Under the pieces are notes generated by a model that saw only the letters and a program-made list of their open reading frames with translations, did not search any database and was not told where the DNA came from. Of a stretch of 64,000 bases of DNA, positions 24,901-33,900 are shown one piece after another. Made by a program: the position numbers and the translations under genes. The first letter of the stretch is position 1, and each line of letters opens with the position of its first letter. This DNA comes from Arbacia lixula (Eukaryota > Echinodermata > Echinoidea > Arbacioida > Arbaciidae): positions 312,501 through 376,500 of the forward strand of contig OZ022590.1 in NCBI GenBank assembly GCA_963669155.1, in the 5' to 3' direction.

Positions 24901-27900
24901 GAAAGTACCACTCAAAATAAATGAAGATTCTAAGATTTATTCCAGCAACATGAATATTTTGGAGGAGTTCATTACAACACATCACAACCTCATCGCTTGA
25001 ATTTCTGAAAACATTCCTGAATCTAGTGCTGTGATTCTTCTGCTGTCATTTAACCAAAAAAGACATCAGGGTGTCTTTTTCCTTGTTAACTCTTTGCCCG
25101 CTTCGTTCAACTCGCGGCACATACAGCGGGCTGCCAAGTTCGACTCAAGTCACATTTCGCTTACTCTTTTTGAATGACCCATTTAAATCCTAAATTGCTT
25201 GGCTCATTATTCCCATAAAGACATGGGTTTGGTATGTAATGAAAGCTTAAGAACACATCTTTTCTATGAACTAACTTAGAGAATAACTTTTATTAGGAAA
25301 TATTGAATATAAGAGGTATAAAATACCCTCCAAAACGATAATTTGGAGACAGAATGTATAAAGTTAAAATTCTCAGAATCTATGATATTATACATGACAA
25401 AATTTATACAATTGGCTAGAGTATTAATTTCTCTTAGACTTTGCTACACATTTTTTTTTCATCACGACAAACCAATAAAAAGTTATTGCGAGTTGAATAA
25501 GACAATGCATGCAAAACCCCTCTGAATGTGGCACCCTGAAATGAATGTGGCACCCTGAAATTAATGTGGCGCAGGGGAGATTGTGTGCGTGGCGGGCAAA
25601 GAGTTAAGAGAAACGAATAGATAATCCTTGAAGAGGCTATATGCATCAGAACATGTTGTACTATGTTAATTGGCACACATGGGACACATTTGTTATTCCT
25701 AGGCTCTTGCAATAACAGAGGGACATATATTATGCAATATATCCCTTCTGTGAATATTCATGGGTATTCTAGGACATGATTGATGCTCACAGAATACAAA
25801 ACAATTTTACTAGAAACTAAAATCTGTGCCTCGGCACCAATTATCTTTTCCTAGGGGGCACTGCGCATGCTCTATTTACTAATTTACTATTTACTAATTT
25901 CTTCCTTGGCACTACTACGCATGCTCTCTACCTGGTAACAAAATTTTTTATGACTGCGACGATGCGCAGCGCACTGTGCACTTTTATTTACAGTCCGCCC
26001 AGTTCCGACCATAGAGCTTTATATAATGACCGAGATTGTAAACAAACATGGCGACCTTTCGTGTTCCTTTTTTGTTATTGTTTTGCAAGAGGGATATTAT
26101 ACAAATATACCAAGCTGTGAGATTGTATAGTGGAAATTATCTATCTGAGGAGGGAGTGGCATAGAACTATTTTTTCCTCGGGGGCTTCGCCCCTCGGAAA
26201 AAATAGTAACTTATGCCAGTACCTCCGAAGTTGGATAATTTTCACTATACTTTCGAACTCAATGCTTGGTATATTTGTTTTATATCCCTTTTGTAAAACA
26301 ATAACAGAACAAAAATAGCCGCCTTTTATTTTCTCTGTCTCATATCGGTTCATCTCCGGTAAATGCGCAACACGCCGCGCACCTCATCCACTGCGCACTA
26401 ATTTACGCCCGCTCAGGTAGAGAGCATGCGCAGTAGTCCCAAGGAAGAAAATAGTAAATAGAGCATGCGCAGTGATCCCCAGGAAAAAATAGTGAAAACT
26501 ATCCGGAGCTCTTCGAGCATCAATTGACCAATCACGTTCCTAGAATACTCATGAATATTCATAGAAGGGATATAAAAAACAATATACCAAGCAGGGCTGC
26601 CAACCTTTGAAGGTCAAAATTCATATTCTGCACCTCCAAAATTTGTTTTTTGCCTTTAAAATTCGTATTTTTAATGATGAAGGTAGCAAGTCTAAGCCTG
26701 TGACTAAACAAATATCATCCGTTTAGAATTTTAAATCTACTCAATGGCCAACTGCCACTGACAGCTGATCGGCAGCTAGCAGTGTAGCACTACTGCTAGT
26801 ACAGTGCAGCACAGTGCACCCCTACACTGTGAGCCGAAGTCTAGCTTTCCTTCCCCAGAGTTCTGGGGAAAAACTTAGCTAGTGCTAGGGGTTCCAAAAT
26901 TGTAACAACCGATTTTTTTTTCTTTTCCCAAATGATATGGAAATGTTCTTAAATGTCCATCTTTGGAGGGACTGGCATAAGTTAATATTTTTTTCCTCGG
27001 GGGGCTTCGCCCCTCAGAAAATATCATTCTATGCCAGTCCCTCCTGAGATAGATAATTTCTACCACACAATCTTACGGCTTGGTGTATTTGTATAATATT
27101 GACATATGATTAACTTCATCGCAATCTTACCTTGCACTGCATGATGATTTTGTCCAAGCCATTTGTGATATATTCCTCAGCAAAAAAGGCCAGCTTTTTC
27201 CTGCATGAAAAAAAAAATGGATGACAATTATTAGGTAGCCTGTAACAATTGACAAATCACCTCTCAATTTTCTTAGAATATCTTTTTGACTATCATCATC
27301 ATTATTTTTTTTATTCTTCCACCCAAAATTTTGTGAGTAATATTTACTTTAACTCATACATGCATTGATCATTTTCTTACATTTTGTATCAGATATCAGT
27401 TTGTAATAATATCTTATTAAAAACAATTTGTTTCAAGGTTATCAACTACACCTACCACTCATAGCACCTGCCTACCACTTACTCTACCACACTCACAACT
27501 CCCACTACACACACACACACAATGCCCATCACTTCAACCACATATCATATCACTCTACCACACATAAATGCTATCACACCTATTACTGTTTTCACTACAC
27601 CTACCACCTAATATAAGCATACCACATATCAGCCACCCTATTAACAAAGCATTTCCCTGCCTTCCTTGTACAAATCATGTTCTTTCCATTAGGATGACAA
27701 ACATGCATTGTGCATGCGTTTTCTTCTGTTTTACAAACGTTCTTGATTTGCCAGATGAAAGCTCAGGCAAATTTACAGTTATGAAATATACAAGGAAAAT
27801 TTGGAGCAACTATGACCTGATCATAGTGATCTAAATTCAAGCAAAAATCAAACAAATCAGCTACTCGCTTTACAGATGATTTAAATACATCATATTGAAC

Positions 27901-30900
27901 ATACAAGCATTCCATGTGTGCAGCAATACACCCAGGTATACAACAACATTCACTTAGAGTTCATGTATTTCAGGTCAGAGATGAATTAGGTTTTAGAAGG
28001 CTGCATATCCATACTAATATCCAGTGCACAACAAATATGTTACGTAACTCTTCACGCTGTGTGAATACATACAATGCACATCAAGAACGAAGTCTTCTAA
28101 GCCCGCTACAAAGGAGGTAGGTGTCCTACCTGAGTAGTTTCTCCTTGTACATTGAATGTCTTCCCTTGTTACATAACAAACTGACACACACTATACAAAT
28201 CAGGCTGGTTAGAAAACAGATCCGAACCCATCTCCGTATATAGGCCAAAGGTGCTTACACAATCTACGACTATTTATACACTTAATATTTTAACGATGTG
28301 GAGATGGCCACACAGTGTCACACAGTGCATACTTTGTGCAGACGGCGCAGACAGGCAAACATTGCTAAACTGCCATTCCTCAACACATTGCTGGCATAGA
28401 TGCAATATTTCTATTCTGCTGGTACCCTTATCTGAACATTAATATAGCCAAGGCATCACTGCTTGCGCTCAAACTGCTTATAACATTTGGAGCTGTTATT
28501 CTGGTCAGTACTCCACTGCCTCAAAAATGTTTAGAAATCTAATGCTGGAAGTGGCAGCTGTTTTGGACTCCCTGTTGTGTACAAAATGCTGTAAAAAAAT
28601 AAGCCTGACTTGGATCGGTAGGTGAACCATGGCCCGACCTAATCCCATGTTCCATGAAAGGATACAATACATAAGAAATCTAATGTCTAACAAAAGTCAC
28701 ATGAAGAGATCGGATTTTGTTACGTTCTTAATATGTATTCTTACCAGTCTTTACTCTTTTTTCCCCATTTTATATTTGTGAGCTAGGAAAAGGCACTCAT
28801 GATTCAAATCTTATTTTTACCAGTCAAACTTTACTACATATCATGGGGAGTATTGTGCGACATCTAAGGTCACCGCAAGCCCCTCTATCCTTGTGTACTT
28901 AAATAGAATAAATAGGAATGGGTGATCTTACATGTTTGTCTTCTTGACATTCTTGACGTTGTCTTTCTCTGTTTCTCCCTCTGATGAGCCGGACCATATT
29001 GAGGACCCAGAGCCTGTGCTCTGTCCCATACTTCCCTGCACAGGGAAAACAAAAATCACACAAGAGTTAGAAGAAACATTGGTTATGATTTACAATGATT
29101 GGATGAGTCTTCAACTCTAAGCATATAAGCAATGATGCTTCTGTCTTTAAATCTTCTCCTCCAATCAGTTAATCTCAGAATGGGTGAGAGAAACGATTCA
29201 CAGTTCTCTTTTTACTATAGAATATTTCCATTTGTTGGCCGTATAATGACACTTCCCAAATAATCCCGCAAAATGTCTGGAAAATGGTGACAAAAAAGAT
29301 GGAACGTGTCCATGATATAAGATACATCCGTCACTAACTTCTTGTCCCAAAAACAAATATTAGCCCCCCAAAAAATGTCTAATACCACCACCCCCCCCCC
29401 TCCCCCACCCCCATCAAGTGTTTGGAGCCACTAAAATGACAATTGAGTTTAGATATCCCCTCTCGCCCCTGAGAGCTCCAGAACCCTGAACATCAAATAC
29501 TGCCACCCTTCAAGTTTTTTGAGCAAGCAACATCAGAATTTAGTTTGGCCCTGACCTCCTGCATGGTGCTGCTGTCACTGCTCTCATTGGTTGGAGACCC
29601 GCTCCTTGATGAGTTGGGACTGATGGTCTCGCTCCCTGATACCTCCTCGCCTCCCTGACTGGACCCGCACTGCGACTGCACCGGGGAGGCCATGGACCCA
29701 GAGGTGGAGGGGGAGGACGGTAGATCTGGGGTGATGTTAGGCTCCTGGTCGGGGTGAGAGGGGAATACATGGGGAATACACCATATTCGTTATGTATGCA
29801 AATCTCATTCACATTGTTTAATACATTATGAATGGTTAGCACAAAGCTTGTCTAAGGTTTGTCCTAGTAACAACAACTAATGGATTCAGAGGGTGAAGGG
29901 TGAAGAAGGTATGAGCACACTCATTAAAAGTCAACACTTTGGTGCTACACAAAAAAGAATTAATGCATATTGATGGTCCAAAAATTGTTTTAAGGGCCAT
30001 GTAAAGTGAAGAATCCAGCAACCTTTACCTCATTCGCCAGAGAGGGGCTATTATCCTGCTGTGTTAATCTGTCATCCTCTCCCCTCTCATTGGCCGTCGG
30101 GAGGCTGTCGCCAAGGCTACTATTACTGCCAGCGGTCAAAGGTGATGAGGGTAGTGTGGGCTCACAGTCCATCTCCATGGGTTTGACCTGGGCCTCTTCC
30201 GAGGCCTCGTCCGCGGCCACCTCCGAGGCCTGACACTCCTCCGGGGCCTGAGAGGCTTCCTCCTGGGACTTCTTCCTATGCTTCTGCTTCAGATACTCCA
30301 CCATCTTCACAGGGTTCTGTGGTAAAGGTCAAACATCAATGTCAGACATCATTTTAATATCATATACCGTATCAACCTGTAGATAAGACGCACCCGCAGA
30401 TAACACGCACCATGACTTTGAGCATGCAATTTAAAAAAGAAAAAAAAAGAAAAAATTGGGTCTTTCAAACGAACACGTATAAACACGTATGGGACTATGC
30501 ATTGTGTGACAACATTCAACAAAATAGATGGCTTTGATAGCCTGACACAATTCATGTACCTGTAAAACAATCTCAATCACATCATGAGCATAATTACCAG
30601 TACCAAGAAGGCACCAGGACTAGTATTTGTCTGAGACACCTCAAAGATACTGCGAAGGACAAAGCTAAGGCTCAAGCTCCAAAACTCTGTTAGAGGGGGG
30701 CCCGCCTTGTTTCTTTGATCTCCGGCCATACGGTTTCATGTATAGCGCCATCTCGCGACCCGATCAAAGACCGTATATAGCCGGAGATGAAAGGAACATG
30801 GCGGCCCCCATCTAACAGAGTTTCGGAATTTGAGCATTACCTTTCTCCTTAGCGGTATCTTTGAGGGGTCTCTGACAAATACTAGTCCTTGTGCTTTCTT

Positions 30901-33900
30901 AGTACTGGTAATTATGCTCATGATGTGATTGAGATCATATTACCGCTACATCAATTGTGTCGGGCTATCAAAGCCATCTATTTTATTGTTGAATGTTGTC
31001 ACACAATGCATAGTCCCGTACATGTTTATACGTGTTGGTTTTAAAGATCCGACTTTTGCTAATGCCGCGGATAAGACGCACCCGGACTTTGGTGTGATTT
31101 TCAAGGGAAAAAACATGCATCTTATACGCCAGAAAATATGGTAATATCAATATACATCATATCACATTTTCTTCTGCTTCTGCTTCAGATAGTTCACCAC
31201 CTTCACAGGGTTCTGTGTTCAAAGGTCAAAGATCAAAAATAAGTTTGATATCATAATGTAACTATACATCATAATTCACTTTCCAATGCTTCTTTCTTCA
31301 GATATTTCACCATCTTGACAGGGTTCCTCAGTCAAACATCAAGAGTAAAGATTAAACATACGTTCAATATCACATATACATATAAATAATATCACTATGC
31401 ATTCAAATGAGATGCTATGTATGAACGAAACATCTCTATGAAGTCATTGATATAGATTGTAAATACTTCTTTCAATGAAGAGACACACGTATTTGCAGAA
31501 AGATACTTACAGTGCCCTTGTACATAAGGTGTAGCACTTGCAAAAAGGATGACAACCATTTGCCCTGGAAGCACGAAAAAGGAAAAACAAAATCAATAAT
31601 ATAGTTCACTCTTATGCACATACATGCAAAACCAAGGTTCTTTACTTTATAGAGCACATGCAAGGTTAGAAAAGAAATTGCTTACCATGCCCAGATAATT
31701 CTTTTTTGTTTGTTTTTTTTTTGTTTTAATTTCATTGACATTTGACCTTGGTCCAATTTGAGCCTAATGTTATCATGGTTTCATGAATAACATACAGGTA
31801 TTCTGCCCTACTCTGACAAAAGGAAGCAACTAACAAAAAGAGACTTTTCTTGTAAATGAGCAAAATGCATTGGCAGCAGTGCAACACCACAGCATGTTAG
31901 ATTGAATATCTTGCAGCGCGATGAATATTTCTTGTCCAGATTTTGGCCGGATATAGGGAATACTGGGTACAATCTAAGAATACCAATAACCCAGATTTGA
32001 GTGATTTGTCACTTCCTTCCTTTTGTCAGCATAGGGCAGTATTAAGCTTGAAGGAAATTTATCTGTTGAGCAGGTCTATTGCATAAGTGGATTCAGGACA
32101 GACGGACAGACAGACAACCTCAAAATATAATCTTTTATCTGCATTAGAATATCCAGCAGTCATGTACTGAATGCATGTATGTTGTTTAACTCTATAAACA
32201 ATTATACCGGTTCAAGTGCATGCTTCTAAATATTGATGTGCATGTCCTAGCAAATAAATATGAATTGGGGAAAGATTTTGACAGAAAGACCAGACAATAA
32301 AATGCACAACATACCTGTTCGCTTCTCTTGCACATTTCTTTCAGTACATCGTCGAACCCACACGTGAAGAGATTCCTACGAGATATGAAAATAAACACAT
32401 GTTACTTCACGGCCCTTGCCTCACAAAGATATGGGAATAGTCCCATTGAGAGACTCACAGAAGTGATAAACTGATCTATATATTATTTATCAAAATATAT
32501 TTTTTTACCTACAAAAGGGCTACCCTGTCTTTGATAAATTGAATATTAAAAATAGAGTGGCTGTTTTGCAGGTCAATTCTTATTTCATCAAATTTCTATT
32601 ATATTGTTGAATTTTATCGTTTATGATGTACTACATCACAACAAAATTGTGCTAGTTGACCAATCTGCCCATATGTGGGCAAGGTAGTATGTGGCAGGAC
32701 CTGATTTTCAGGTTTGGGGCTGATGACTGTTAATCATGCTCACGAGATAATTGTGTCGTTCCTCAGCCTGCCCGTGTGGCTGCTTTTGCAGCTGACGTAA
32801 AGTATGTTCCTGAGGAGCGTCAAGCAATTGCTGAGGGTCTCGGCCGTGGAGTGGTCAATAGGATAACTGCCCGCCTGCATGGAGGGAAGGGAGAGAAGGG
32901 TAGGGAGAAGGATTCAAATGAATGATACATGAATTGTTGAAGACTATTTATATTTCCAGGGTATTTGATTGCACGGTGTGAGGACGGCTTCATCACCAGT
33001 TTTCCACTTTACTCTTACTTTGAGCTGTTCCTATCCCTGTAACACTCCTCGATGTCATTGATCGATCTCCTGCATTTCCTGCCTCATGTCTAGTGTACAC
33101 CATACAGAAGAGGCAGACAATGCAACACAACGATTGAAGAGGCTAATTGTTTTGTTTTGTTTTAAATAAACGTAATACTTACAGTGACTGACAAATCTAT
33201 TTGGTAATTATTGCAATGTAAAAATAGTCTTGCAATTTTTCATAAATTATGATTTTCCAGCTTTGTCATAAAGGCAAACATAATTCTTTTACGCATGTGC
33301 GCTGAATAACTTGGCTGGCAGGTACATTACCTACTAACAAATCGCTAGCATTTCGTTGGCAGTCAGACATCACACTTTTTTTAGCAAAGGGCCCTGTTGC
33401 TTAGAACTTACCATTGATGGTAACTTTGCTACCAATGGCAATTTCCATGGTAAACTTGAATTTAAATGGCTGTCAAGTGGTGATACCATGGTAGTTACCA
33501 TTAATGACGGAGTTTCCAGAATTGGTTTATTTTATGCAATGGCCAAATAATGAGATAAATTGATTGATTGATTGATTGACTGACTGAACTTATTCTGATT
33601 AATTGAACATTATTTATTTCCATCAACACAATTAAATAGCATATTTACATACATAGTCACATATGATTAAAAAAAAACATGAAAATACATTTATAAGATA
33701 AACTTAAAAAACAAGTTATGTTGGACATGTATCGACAATTTGAATATAAATAGCTACACAGACGATAAATAACAATTATTTTCAAAAGCACTTTTTTTTT
33801 TTAGTGTTTAATGAGCTGACCTCCTCTATGATAAGAGCCATCTGATCCACCAGAGCAGAGATGACCCTGAGTTCAGTGAACTCCTTCTTAATAGACTCCA

